DNA of 64,000 nt from Nocardioides albertanoniae (GTDB lineage: Bacteria > Actinomycetota > Actinomycetes > Propionibacteriales > Nocardioidaceae), in assembly GCF_006716315.1 (NCBI RefSeq), contig NZ_VFOV01000001.1, positions 2,496,501 through 2,560,500 on the forward strand, given 5' to 3'. The notes under the pieces are model-generated. The model saw only the letters and a list, made by a program, of their open reading frames with translations, did not search any database and was not told the origin of the DNA. Positions 17,042 through 25,392 of the stretch are shown piece by piece (the first letter of the stretch is position 1; each line of letters begins with the position of its first letter). Both the position numbers and the translations under genes were made by a program.

Positions 17042-17800
17042 ATGCGAGACCCCGATGCCGCGTTCGCCGACCCCCGTCAGGCCGCGCTCTACGACGTCTT
17101 CGACGACGACCGCTCCGACCTGGACGCGTACGCCGCGATCGCCCGCGAGGTCGGCGCTCATCGGGTCATCGACATCGGCTGTGGCACGGGATCGCTCGCC
17201 GTCCGGCTGGCTGCCGAGGGCGCCTCGGTCGTCGGGGTGGACCCGGCGCTGGCCTCCCTCGAGGTGGCCCGCACCAAGCCGTACGCCGAGCTCGTCACCT
17301 GGATCAACGGCGACGCGAACGCTCTCGGCGGCCACTCGGCCGAGGCCGACCTGGTCGTCATGACCGGAAACGTGGCGCAGGTCTTCGTCACCGACGAGGA
17401 CTGGTCGCAGACGCTCGCCGCTGTCTGTGCCGCTCTCCGTCCCGGTGGCTGGTTCGTCTTCGAGACCCGCCGTCCCGAGGCCCGAGCCTGGCAGGACTGG
17501 GACGTCGCGCCGACCACCGTCGACCTCCCGGACGGCCGCACCGCCGTCGTCGCTCGCCACGTCACCCACGTCGAGCTCCCGCTCGTCACCTTCGAGGCGT
17601 CGGCCACGATCGACGACGAGGTGCTGAGGTCGACCTCGACGCTCCGGTTCCGCGGCCCCGACGAGATCACGCGCGACCTGGCCACCCATGGCTTCGCCGT
17701 GAGCGACGTACGTGACGCCCCCGATCGCCCGGGGAAGGAACATGTCTTTCTGGCTCGCGTGCCTGACCCACAGCACATCGCCACCGCCGTATCACGCTGA
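17042..17800 (+). CDS. class I SAM-dependent methyltransferase
   Basis: The 252 residues form a Rossmann-fold methyltransferase. Motif I is VIDIGCGTGSLAVRLA near residue 41, the acidic SAM-ribose residue is in VVGVDPA near 64, motif II is DLVVMTGNVAQVF and motif III is LRPGGWFVFETR near 135. The C-terminal half resembles a lid with beta-strands. Its substrate is unknown and the neighbours give no hint. Confidence 0.8.
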   Translation: MRDPDAAFADPRQAALYDVFDDDRSDLDAYAAIAREVGAHRVIDIGCGTGSLAVRLAAEGASVVGVDPALASLEVARTKPYAELVTWINGDANALGGHSAEADLVVMTGNVAQVFVTDEDWSQTLAAVCAALRPGGWFVFETRRPEARAWQDWDVAPTTVDLPDGRTAVVARHVTHVELPLVTFEASATIDDEVLRSTSTLRFRGPDEITRDLATHGFAVSDVRDAPDRPGKEHVFLARVPDPQHIATAVSR

Positions 17801-17931
17801 TCCGATCGGGGTGGGGGCCGCAACCGCGCGTGATGTGCTCGAGACGCGCCGCGTTCTCGGCGTGTCGCAGCCCGTGTTGCCCGCCTCGTGGCCGCTGCAG
17901 CAACCACCTGCCCGACGGGTTTGGTCGTGAC

Positions 17932-18474
17932 TCAGAGCAGGACCATCACGACGACCTCGAGACCATCGCTGTCAGCAGCGCTCGCGAGCCACTCGGGGCG
18001 GGTGCGAAGCACCTCGGACCAGCCGGTCGACTCGTAGAGCCGGAGGGCGGCGGGGAAGGCCGGCACGACCTCGAGGCTGGGACGGCCGCCGGCGCGGCGG
18101 ATGTCGTCGACGGCCGTGTGCAGCAGCGTGCGCCCGAGACCGAGACCCCGGGCACGCGTGCCGACGAAGAACGCACTGAGCCATACGAGATCCTCGACGG
18201 CGCAACCGTGTGCCTGGGCGCAGGCTCGCTGGAGCTCGTCGCCGCCGTTGACGCCGGTATGACTTCGGGTGGTGCTGATGTGGCCGACGGGGGTGCCGTC
18301 GATCGTCGCGGTCCAGGCGGCGACGGCATCGTCGAAGTGGAGGAAGTCGCTGACCGGGAACGGCAGCGGGTTGCGTACGGGATAGCGGGTCTGCGGCTGC
18401 TGCTCGAGCAGCGATGCGGTCAGATCCGCCAGATCGTCCTCGCGCCGTGGGCGCACCTCGATGGCATGGGTCAC
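17932..18474 (-). CDS. GNAT-family N-acetyltransferase
   Basis: A 180-residue GNAT fold with the acetyl-CoA pyrophosphate-binding motif GTRARGLGLGRTLL (Q/RxxGxG/A type) and the downstream LRLYESTGWSEV motif. The preceding strand LVWLSAFFV is also typical. The frame is open further upstream, but homology begins at THAIEVRPRREDD, so I place the start at GTG 18474. It lies 16 bp downstream of the SnoaL-like gene and may be cotranscribed with it. Its substrate is unknown. Confidence 0.75.
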   Translation of the reverse strand: MTHAIEVRPRREDDLADLTASLLEQQPQTRYPVRNPLPFPVSDFLHFDDAVAAWTATIDGTPVGHISTTRSHTGVNGGDELQRACAQAHGCAVEDLVWLSAFFVGTRARGLGLGRTLLHTAVDDIRRAGGRPSLEVVPAFPAALRLYESTGWSEVLRTRPEWLASAADSDGLEVVVMVLL

Positions 18475-18490
18475 GCAGACATCGTGTCGG

Positions 18491-18946
18491 TCAGAAGCCG
18501 CGGGTCCAAGTGACTTCCTCGTGGAGGTGGCGCGAGCGCCAGCCGTCCGGCGTACGCACGAAGGTGTGGCGGTAGCGGCCGCCGACCTCGACGACACGTT
18601 CGCCGCCGGAGCCGTCGGAGATGACCATGGGGTTGTCGAAGTAGGCCACGACGTCTGCCGAGGCGAAGCCCGAGGCATCCGGTGCCGCGCCCTCGCCGGT
18701 GAACGTGATGGCGACCTGGCCGACGGTGTGCAGCCGCTTGCTCGAGAAGGCGGGGAGCATCTCGGCGAGCCAGGCCTTGACCTCGGGAAATGACCCGACG
18801 GTGCCGCCTGACTCCGAGTAGTCGATGGTGGCGTCGGGGGCGAAGACGGTGTCGAGCGCGTCCCAGTCGCCGTCGTCGACAGCCAGGGTGTAGCGGGTGA
18901 TCGCGTCGGTGATCTCGGTGCGGTCGATCAGCTCGTGGACGTCCAT
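18491..18946 (-). CDS. SnoaL/NTF2-like protein
   Basis: The 151 residues form an NTF2-like cone: LIDRTEITDAITRYTLAVDDGDWDALDTVFAPDATIDYSE is a classic SnoaL-4 opening, with Asp residues at positions used by steroid isomerases and polyketide cyclases. AAGGAG is well spaced before the ATG. The gene follows the Ddn-type gene by 13 bp and so is likely under the same KstR operator. A role on a steroid intermediate (isomerase, hydratase or binding protein) is plausible but unproven. Confidence 0.8.
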   Translation of the reverse strand: MDVHELIDRTEITDAITRYTLAVDDGDWDALDTVFAPDATIDYSESGGTVGSFPEVKAWLAEMLPAFSSKRLHTVGQVAITFTGEGAAPDASGFASADVVAYFDNPMVISDGSGGERVVEVGGRYRHTFVRTPDGWRSRHLHEEVTWTRGF

Positions 18947-18959
18947 GGAGAATGCTCCT

Positions 18960-19445
18960 TCAGCGAGGTGAGAGGACGATGACCGGGATCTCCCGGTCGG
19001 TCCAGGTCTGGTAGGTCTCGAAGTCTGCGTACGTCTCCAGCAGCCGTGGCCACAGTGCCGCCCGCTCGGTGGGGTCGGCGATGCGCGCCCGGACGAGGCT
19101 CTGCCCACGACGAGGCACGCGCACAGCGACGTCGGGCTGGGCGCGCAGGTTGGCGACCCATTGCGGGTCTTTCGGCAGGCCGCCCTGGGAGCCGACCACG
19201 ACCAGGTCGGAGCCGGAGCGCATGAACAGCAGGGGAGTGGTGAAGCTGCGCCCCGAGCGACGGCCGACGTGCTCGAGCAGGAGCACGGGTGCGGGCTTGC
19301 GCCAGCCCGCCATCACCCGCCACCGACCGCCGACGCGCCCGTCGGTCAGCTTGAAGAGCGCCGTGTTGGCGCGGGCGCCGTATTTGATGATCCTCGCCGT
19401 CAGCGGCGAGTCGAGGCCGGGAGGACGATCGAGAGCAGGAGACAT
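18960..19445 (-). CDS. deazaflavin (F420)-dependent nitroreductase-family protein (Ddn-like)
   Basis: The 161 residues match the Ddn/FDOR-A split-barrel family: LLLEHVGRRSGRSFTTPLLF, LVVVGSQGGLPKDPQWVANLRAQPDVAV and RARIADPTERAALWPRL. Members bind F420H2 and reduce quinones or enones near the membrane. The start is ATG 19445, divergent from an LLM-type F420 oxidoreductase with a shared KstR box. A reduction step in steroid breakdown is likely but unspecified. Confidence 0.85.
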   Translation of the reverse strand: MSPALDRPPGLDSPLTARIIKYGARANTALFKLTDGRVGGRWRVMAGWRKPAPVLLLEHVGRRSGRSFTTPLLFMRSGSDLVVVGSQGGLPKDPQWVANLRAQPDVAVRVPRRGQSLVRARIADPTERAALWPRLLETYADFETYQTWTDREIPVIVLSPR

Positions 19446-19467
19446 GGCCAACACTCTGGCAGAAACT

Positions 19468-19481
19468 TAGAACACGTTCTA
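19468..19481. promoter_or_regulatory. KstR-type operator between the two F420 enzymes
   Basis: TAGAACACGTTCTA, identical to the sites at 777 and 38685. On the plus strand its last two bases start the -10 hexamer TAGTGT (19480-19485), 6 nt before the LLM gene's ATG. Confidence 0.88.
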
Positions 19482-19491
19482 GTGTTGGCCC

Positions 19492-20376
19492 ATGCGCTTC
19501 ACCTATGCCGAGGCAATGACCCAGGCCGACTACTACGCGCCGCTGGCGCAGGCCGCCGAGCGCGCGGGCTACACGAGCATGACCGTCGCCGACAGCCTGA
19601 TCTACCCCGAGGAGTCCGACTCCACCTATCCCTACACCGACACCGGTGACCGGGAGTTCCTGGAGGGCAAGGAGTTCGTCGAGGCGTTCATCATGTGCGC
19701 CCATCTCTTCGCGGTCACCGAGACCCTGCGGCTGACGCCGTTCGTGGTGAAGCTGCCGGTGCGGCCCCCGGTGCTCGCCGCCAAGCAGGCCTCGAGCCTC
19801 GCCTTCCTCTCCGGCAACCGGCTCGGTCTCGGCGTCGGGCTCTCCCCGTGGCCGGAGGACTTCGCCGCCCTCGGCGTCGACTGGAAGCGCCGCGGCAAGC
19901 GGATGGACGAGTGCATGGACATCCTGAGCGGGCTCACCGACCCGTCAGGCGACTTCTTCGGCTACGACGGCGAGTTCTACAGCTTCGAGCCGCTCCAGCA
20001 GTGCCCGGCGCCTACTGAGAAGATCCCGCTGCTCGTCGGTGGCCACGCCGACGCCGCCCTGCGCCGTGCGGTGCGCAAGGGCGACGGTTGGATGCACGCC
20101 GGCGGCGACGGCGAGGAGCTCGACCGGCTCCTGGTGCGCCTCGCCGAGATCCGCAAGGAGGAGGGCGACACCCGCGACGACTTCGAGGTGCACGTGATCA
20201 GCTATGACGCCTACGACCTCGACGGCATCAAACGCCTCGAGGACAAGGGCGTCACCGACTGCATCGTCGGCTTCCGCGACCCCTACGTGAAGGGCGCCGA
20301 CACCGAGCCGCTGGAGAAGAAGATCAAGCACCTGGAGTGGTACGGCGAGAACATCATCGCGAAGGCCCAGAAGTGA
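19492..20376 (+). CDS. LLM-class F420-dependent oxidoreductase
   Basis: A 294-residue luciferase-like TIM barrel with RLGLGVGLSPWPEDFAALGVDWKRRGKRMDECMDIL (about residues 109-143) and PLLVGGHADAALRRAVRKGDGWMHAGG (about 182-208), the standard LLM F420 signatures. It should transfer hydride to or from F420. M. tuberculosis has a KstR-regulated LLM protein, Rv3520c, though it is longer. There is no Shine-Dalgarno; the promoter geometry is leaderless. The stop overlaps the next start by GTGA. Confidence 0.88.
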   Translation: MRFTYAEAMTQADYYAPLAQAAERAGYTSMTVADSLIYPEESDSTYPYTDTGDREFLEGKEFVEAFIMCAHLFAVTETLRLTPFVVKLPVRPPVLAAKQASSLAFLSGNRLGLGVGLSPWPEDFAALGVDWKRRGKRMDECMDILSGLTDPSGDFFGYDGEFYSFEPLQQCPAPTEKIPLLVGGHADAALRRAVRKGDGWMHAGGDGEELDRLLVRLAEIRKEEGDTRDDFEVHVISYDAYDLDGIKRLEDKGVTDCIVGFRDPYVKGADTEPLEKKIKHLEWYGENIIAKAQK

Positions 20377-21557
20377 CACAGCAGATGGCGACGCAGGGGT
20401 CGAGCGCTGCGTACGGACTCACCGAGCCGCTCCAGAAGGCGATCGCGGAGGCGGAGGAGCTGATCGCGAACGCGCCGTTCATCCGCACCGAGCAGGACCG
20501 GCTCGAAGGCTACGAATACCTCTCCGGCCGGATCCGGATGGCGATGCAGACCGCGTTCGACTACGACCTCGAGCAGCCGCTCTTCATGAACCCGACCCAC
20601 CAGTTCTCCAAGCAGGGCCTCGACAACCCCGACGCGATCTATCTCAGCGCCTACCTGCGCGAAGACGTGGAGTACGTCGTCCGCGGCCGCCGTGGCACCA
20701 GCGCCGACCTCTCCTTCCAGGTCATGGGCGGCGCCTACACCGCCGACTCCGCCGCGACCAGCCTGATGGCCTTCGACGACCGCAAGCTGCAGCTCGACGA
20801 CGACGGGCGCTTCGAGTTCACCTACACGGCCGAGCCGGGCGCGAAGACGCTGATCGTGCGTGAGGTCTTCAACGACTGGGACACCGAGACCCGCGGCACC
20901 ATCACCATCGAGCGGCCCGACACGCTCGGGAAGCCGCGCCGCCCGCTGGCCCAGGAGGTGATGCGGAAGAAGTACGAGGTCGCGGCGCGGTCGCTGACCG
21001 GGTCCATCCAGACGTGGTTCGCCTTCCCTCAGTTCTTCCAGTACAAGGAGCCGGTCAACACCCTGACCGTGCCGGCCCGCACGCCGGGCGGGCTGGAGTC
21101 GCAGTTCTCCTCGATCGGCCACTACGAGCTGGCCGACGACGAGGCGCTCGTGGTGGAGGTTCCTCGGTGCGACGACTGCTCCTATCAGGCGATCCAGATC
21201 GGCTCGGACTGGTATGCCTCGACCGACTACGAGACCCACCAGACCAGCCTCACCAAGGCACAGGCGGTCACCGACCCCGACGGTGTGATGCGGTTCGTGA
21301 TCTCGGAGCGTCCGCCGCTGGACGGAGCGCCGATCGCCAACTGGCTCGAGACCACCGGGCACCGCACGGGCTCGTTGATGCTGCGTTGGCAGCGGCTCGA
21401 ACGCGACCTCACCGCCGCCGACGGACCGGTCGTGCACAAGGTGCCCCTCGCGGACGTCGCCGGCCTGCTGCCGCATGGTGAGACGCTGAGCCCCGGGGGG
21501 TATGAGGACAGGATCACCGCACGTCAGCGGTCAGTTGCGCGCCGGATGCTGAGTTGA
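20373..21557 (+). CDS. DUF1214-like conserved protein of the steroid locus
   Basis: A 394-residue protein coupled to the LLM gene by GTGA (GTG start at 20373). The layout, an N-terminal helix (LTEPLQKAIAEAEELIANAPF), then beta-rich segments such as RRGTSADLSFQVMGGAYT and HYELADDEALVVEVPRCDDCSYQAIQIGSDWY, resembles DUF1214-type proteins. A large hypothetical protein of this kind (Rv3531c) lies beside the sulfotransferase/SDR pair in mycobacteria, and I suspect equivalence but cannot prove it. Two Cys in CDDC (about residue 267) could bind metal. The function is unknown. Confidence 0.7.
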   Translation: MTQQMATQGSSAAYGLTEPLQKAIAEAEELIANAPFIRTEQDRLEGYEYLSGRIRMAMQTAFDYDLEQPLFMNPTHQFSKQGLDNPDAIYLSAYLREDVEYVVRGRRGTSADLSFQVMGGAYTADSAATSLMAFDDRKLQLDDDGRFEFTYTAEPGAKTLIVREVFNDWDTETRGTITIERPDTLGKPRRPLAQEVMRKKYEVAARSLTGSIQTWFAFPQFFQYKEPVNTLTVPARTPGGLESQFSSIGHYELADDEALVVEVPRCDDCSYQAIQIGSDWYASTDYETHQTSLTKAQAVTDPDGVMRFVISERPPLDGAPIANWLETTGHRTGSLMLRWQRLERDLTAADGPVVHKVPLADVAGLLPHGETLSPGGYEDRITARQRSVARRMLS

Positions 21558-21603
21558 GGACAGGTCGCGACGCGATAGCGCACGACCCCTATGCTTCCGG
21601 TCT

Positions 21604-24531
21604 ATGGTCAGCCCCCATCACGAGCCCCCGAAGATTCCGGGATTCCGGTTTCGCCGGCTGATCGGCACCGGCGGATCCTCGGACGTCTTCCTCTACGAGT
21701 GGCGGCAGGAGAGGGTCAACGTCGCCGTGAAGGTCTGGCACGAGCGGCTCGGCATCGAGACGCACGGTGCGGTCGCGCTGGAGACCAAGGACGTCGCCGA
21801 GCTCGTGCCGCACCCCTACGTGCTGCCCCTCCACGCCGTCGGCGTCACCAGCGACGACCGTACGTTCGTGGTGACCGACTATCGCGGCGGCGGTGACCTC
21901 GAGAGGCGTTGGCGCCGGGAGCCGGTGCCGGTCGAGGAGGCGCTGAGCCTGACGATCAAGGTCGCCGGCGCTCTCGATGTCGCCGCTCGGCACGGGATCC
22001 TGCACGGAGACGTCAAGCCCGCGAACATCCTGCTGACCAGTGCCGGGGTGCCGCAGCTGGCGGGCTTCGGCAGCATCTCCTCGGCCGGCCGCGCCAGCGG
22101 GGTCGAGTCGACCTCGCTCCCGTGGACGGCGCCGGAGATGCTCGACGAACCGCCCGAGCCGAGCGCCTGGGCAGACATCTGGAGCCTCGCCGCGACCTGC
22201 TACACGCTGCTGGCGGGACGTACGCCGTTCGAAGGGGTGAGCGCCGACAACGCCACCGAGGCGGTGGTGGAGCGGATCCGGGAGTACGACCCGCTGGCCA
22301 TCGGCCGTGACGACGTCCCGGCATCGCTCGAGCGCGCGCTGCGCAAGGGGATGTACAAGCGGCGGGCCGGACGACACTGGAGCGCCGCCGATTTCGCCAA
22401 GGCGCTCCAGACCGTCGAGAAGGAGCTCGGCCTGCCCGTCACGCCGCTCGCGGACATGCACGAGGCGCCGTCCTACACGGCCGACGTCGCGCCCGACGAG
22501 GCCGAGGCTGACGAGATCGAGGCCGTGCCCGAGGCGGCTGCGTCCGAGGCGACTGTGTCCGAGGTGGCTGAACCCGATGTCTCGGCGAGCGAGCTGCCTG
22601 CCGACGAGGCCGTAGCCGAGCCGCCGGAGCAACAGGTGGCCGAGCCGGCCGCAGATCCGTACGTCGAGGCCGAAGCGGCCTCGCCCCAGCCCGCGCGGCG
22701 ACCTGAGGCGACTGCCGAGACCAAGGTGGTCTCGAGGCTCGAGGCCGCAGGTGAGGCCGCGGCCGAGAGTGCCGCCGACGCCACGCCCGAGCCCAGTCCA
22801 GAGCTCGGCCCCGAGCCCGGTCCAGAGCCCACCCCCGAGACCGGTGCTGCAGAGGCGAGCGTGACCGAGGCCGGCAAGGTCAAGACGGGGGAGTGGATCG
22901 TCCAGCCGCCGCCGGAGAAGACCGCGCCGACGGCCTTCAAGGCGCCGGGGATGGCGACGTACTCGGTGGCCTTCGCATCCGACCCCGACCCGGAGCAGGA
23001 GAGGGAGCAGGACCTCGAGCCCACCGCGGCCACCGCGCCGAGGCCCGAGGTCGCGCCGGAGCCGGCGGCCGCGCCGGCACCCGACCCGTCCCAGTCCGTT
23101 CTGCCTCCGGCGGAGAACACCGCCGAGGTGCCCGTCGTAATCGACCCCGCGCCCACCTCGAGCGCCCTGCCCGTCGCCGAGGGGAGACCGGTCTCGGAGG
23201 ACTCCGCGTGGATCGACCACGAGGACGATCTGCTCGGTCATCGCGCCGACGTCGACCGGCTCGCGCGACTGCTCGCGTCCCCGCACACCCAGCTGCCGGT
23301 CTCGGTGGCGGTGCAGGGGCTGCCCGGGAGCGGCCGGTCGACGTTCCTGCGCACCCTCCAGGAGCGCATCGAGTGGCTCACCGCGCACGACGGCGGGCAG
23401 CGTCCCCGCGCACGACACGTCCGCGTCGACGCTCGCCGCCATGGCGACGGAGACGTGGCGACCCGGTTGCTCGAGAGCGTGCGGAGAGAGGGACGGAACG
23501 AGCCGCCGGCAGGAGTGGTGAGGCTCCGGGCTGCGCAGCAGCGGCAGGCGGAGCTGCGTACGGCCCTCGCGGGGCTTCCCGACGACGACGGCCACCGTGG
23601 CAAGCGCAAGCCGCAGCCGCTGACCTCCACGATGGCGCTCGAGGCCGTGGACAGGGAGGTCGCGGCCGCCGAGGCCGCGTTGCGGGCTGCGCCACCAGGA
23701 CCACCGCCAGGCCCGCCGGCCGGGCCCACGGGGCCGGCCGAGACGACGATCGTCTACGTGGACGACCTCGACAGGTGCGACCCGGCGACCGTCGCTGGCG
23801 TGCTGCAGGCGATCGACGAGCTGAGCACCCAGCCCGGCGTCGCGGTGGTCGCGGCCGTCGATGCGCGTACGCTGCAACGCTCGATCGCCGGCCGCGTGGC
23901 CGAGCCGTCGGCCTACCTGGCGAAGGTCTTCGACGTGCCGTTCGCGCTGCGCGCGTTCGTGGGCGACCCAGCGGTGCGGTTCATGCGGTCGCTGATGCGT
24001 CAGGCCGTGCCGTCGTGGCCCTCCGCGCTGGCCGCCGGCGGCGCGGAAGACCGGTCGGCGCGCCGGGGCGTGGTCGAGAGCGTCGAGATCTCTCCGGGCG
24101 AGGCGTTGTTCACCAGTGAGCTGGCGCGCTTCTGTGCGACTCCTCGAGGCGCGCGCAAGCTGCTCACGCTCTATCGGCTGGCGCGATCCGCGCCGGTGAA
24201 GAGCGCCACCAAGGAGCCGGCCGACCGCAGCGCCCTCGGGATCTTGATGGCCATCCTGGTCGGCGCACCGTTGCAGGCCGACCAGGTGCGTGACGCCGTG
24301 GTCGAGGCCCTCGCGGCCGGCGAGGACGGCACCACCTTCCGCAAGCTGCTCGAGACGGTCGCGCGCGAGCACACCGTGGCGTGCGGGCGGGCGACGTGCG
24401 GCCCCTGTGCCGACTGGTCACGGGTGATCCGTGCCTACACCGACATCGCCCGGGTCTACCAGGTGCCGCAGGGGATCGGGGCGTACGCGGACTGGGTCGA
24501 CGAGGTCGCCAGGTTCAGCTTCCCGACGTGA
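21604..24531 (+). CDS. pseudokinase fused to a KAP-type P-loop NTPase
   Basis: A 975-residue multidomain protein. Residues 14-285 form a Ser/Thr protein kinase fold: Gly loop G21-T-G-G, Lys43 in VAVKVW, HGD at 134-136 with Asn141, and APE as TAPEM. However, the DFG metal-binding Asp is replaced (G154-F-G) and the HRD Arg is Gly, so it is probably a pseudokinase. Residues ~290-540 are an Ala/Glu/Pro-rich linker. Residues ~545-950 hold a KAP-like NTPase with Walker A GLPGSGRST (572-580) and Walker B VYVDDLDRCD (~717). A C-terminal CGRATCGPC cluster ends it. No transmembrane helix is visible. It may be leaderless (TATGCT at 21590-21595). Its role is unknown; signalling or defence is possible. 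Confidence 0.85.
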   Translation: MVSPHHEPPKIPGFRFRRLIGTGGSSDVFLYEWRQERVNVAVKVWHERLGIETHGAVALETKDVAELVPHPYVLPLHAVGVTSDDRTFVVTDYRGGGDLERRWRREPVPVEEALSLTIKVAGALDVAARHGILHGDVKPANILLTSAGVPQLAGFGSISSAGRASGVESTSLPWTAPEMLDEPPEPSAWADIWSLAATCYTLLAGRTPFEGVSADNATEAVVERIREYDPLAIGRDDVPASLERALRKGMYKRRAGRHWSAADFAKALQTVEKELGLPVTPLADMHEAPSYTADVAPDEAEADEIEAVPEAAASEATVSEVAEPDVSASELPADEAVAEPPEQQVAEPAADPYVEAEAASPQPARRPEATAETKVVSRLEAAGEAAAESAADATPEPSPELGPEPGPEPTPETGAAEASVTEAGKVKTGEWIVQPPPEKTAPTAFKAPGMATYSVAFASDPDPEQEREQDLEPTAATAPRPEVAPEPAAAPAPDPSQSVLPPAENTAEVPVVIDPAPTSSALPVAEGRPVSEDSAWIDHEDDLLGHRADVDRLARLLASPHTQLPVSVAVQGLPGSGRSTFLRTLQERIEWLTAHDGGQRPRARHVRVDARRHGDGDVATRLLESVRREGRNEPPAGVVRLRAAQQRQAELRTALAGLPDDDGHRGKRKPQPLTSTMALEAVDREVAAAEAALRAAPPGPPPGPPAGPTGPAETTIVYVDDLDRCDPATVAGVLQAIDELSTQPGVAVVAAVDARTLQRSIAGRVAEPSAYLAKVFDVPFALRAFVGDPAVRFMRSLMRQAVPSWPSALAAGGAEDRSARRGVVESVEISPGEALFTSELARFCATPRGARKLLTLYRLARSAPVKSATKEPADRSALGILMAILVGAPLQADQVRDAVVEALAAGEDGTTFRKLLETVAREHTVACGRATCGPCADWSRVIRAYTDIARVYQVPQGIGAYADWVDEVARFSFPT

Positions 24532-24569
24532 TCGGGTGAGTCCTTTCCGGCTCCGCCCTTTCAAAGAAC

Positions 24570-24583
24570 TGAAACACGTTCTA
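24570..24583. promoter_or_regulatory. KstR-type operator upstream of the SDR gene
   Basis: TGAAACACGTTCTA fits TnnAACnnGTTnnA. Its terminal TA starts the -10 hexamer TAGTCT (24582-24587), 7 nt before the SDR ATG, the same geometry as fadD19. Confidence 0.87.
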
Positions 24584-24594
24584 GTCTAGGCGCC

Positions 24595-25392
24595 ATGACT
24601 GGACTCCTGGATGGCAAGGTCGTCGTGCTCTCGGGCGTCGGCCCCGGACTCGGGCGCTCGCTGGGTGAGCAGGCGGCACTGATGGGTGCCGACCTGGTGC
24701 TGGCGAGCCGCACCGAGAAGAGGCTGCAGAAGATGGCGGGAGTCATCGAGGAGCTCGGCCGCCGTGCGCTCGTGGTGCCGACCGACATCACCGACGAGGA
24801 CGCTCGCCGTCACCTGGTCGACGCCGCGCTGGAGGAGTTCGGTCACGTCGACCTGCTCCTCAACAACGCCTTCGGCATCCCGCCCATGGACCCGCTCACC
24901 CAGATCCCGCTCGATGCGCTCCGGCTGGCCCAGGAGTCCAACGTGCACGCTCCGCTGCGCCTCTCGGCCCTCTTCGCCGATGCGCTCGCGGCCACCCCGG
25001 ACAAGCCCGGCGGCGCGATCGTGATGATCAACTCGGCGGTGGTCTACCAGAGCCAGCCCGAGTTCGCGGGCTACAAGCTTTCCAAGGGCGCGCTCGCCCA
25101 CCTGGCGTCGTCGTTGGCGACCGAGCTCGGCCCCCGAGGCATCCGGGTCAACTCCGTCGCACCGTCCTACATCTACGAGGACGTCAACAAGGCCTACTTC
25201 GACTGGATCGCCTCCGATTCGGGGCGCACCCACGAGGAGGTCTACGCCGAGAAGGCGGCTCCGACGGACCTCAAGCGGCTCGCGACCCCCGACGAGGTCG
25301 CCCGGGCTGCGCTGTTCCTCGGCAGCGACCTGGCCTCCGCGGTCACCGGCACCATGCTCAACGTCGACTGCGGAGAGTTCCATGACCGCTGA
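24595..25392 (+). CDS. short-chain dehydrogenase/reductase (Rv3530c-like)
   Basis: A 265-residue classical SDR. The cofactor motif is GVGPGLGRSL near residue 15, the NNA motif LLLNNAFG is near 89, and the catalytic Ser and Tyr-x3-Lys lie in INSAVVYQ... and GYKLSKGALAH near 158-162. It should oxidise or reduce a hydroxy/keto group with NAD(P). In mycobacteria the SDR Rv3530c is adjacent to the sulfotransferase-fold Rv3529c in the KstR regulon; the same pair occurs here with an 11-bp overlap. Leaderless start. Confidence 0.88.
   Translation: MTGLLDGKVVVLSGVGPGLGRSLGEQAALMGADLVLASRTEKRLQKMAGVIEELGRRALVVPTDITDEDARRHLVDAALEEFGHVDLLLNNAFGIPPMDPLTQIPLDALRLAQESNVHAPLRLSALFADALAATPDKPGGAIVMINSAVVYQSQPEFAGYKLSKGALAHLASSLATELGPRGIRVNSVAPSYIYEDVNKAYFDWIASDSGRTHEEVYAEKAAPTDLKRLATPDEVARAALFLGSDLASAVTGTMLNVDCGEFHDR

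Noticed and set aside
21589..24372. 927-codon minus-strand open frame opposite the pseudokinase-KAP gene
   Set aside because: Composition (Arg/Gly/Leu/His-rich, no motifs) is typical of antisense shadows of high-GC genes; the plus-strand gene has clear domains. The same applies to long shadows opposite uvrB, kshA and the GT-C genes.
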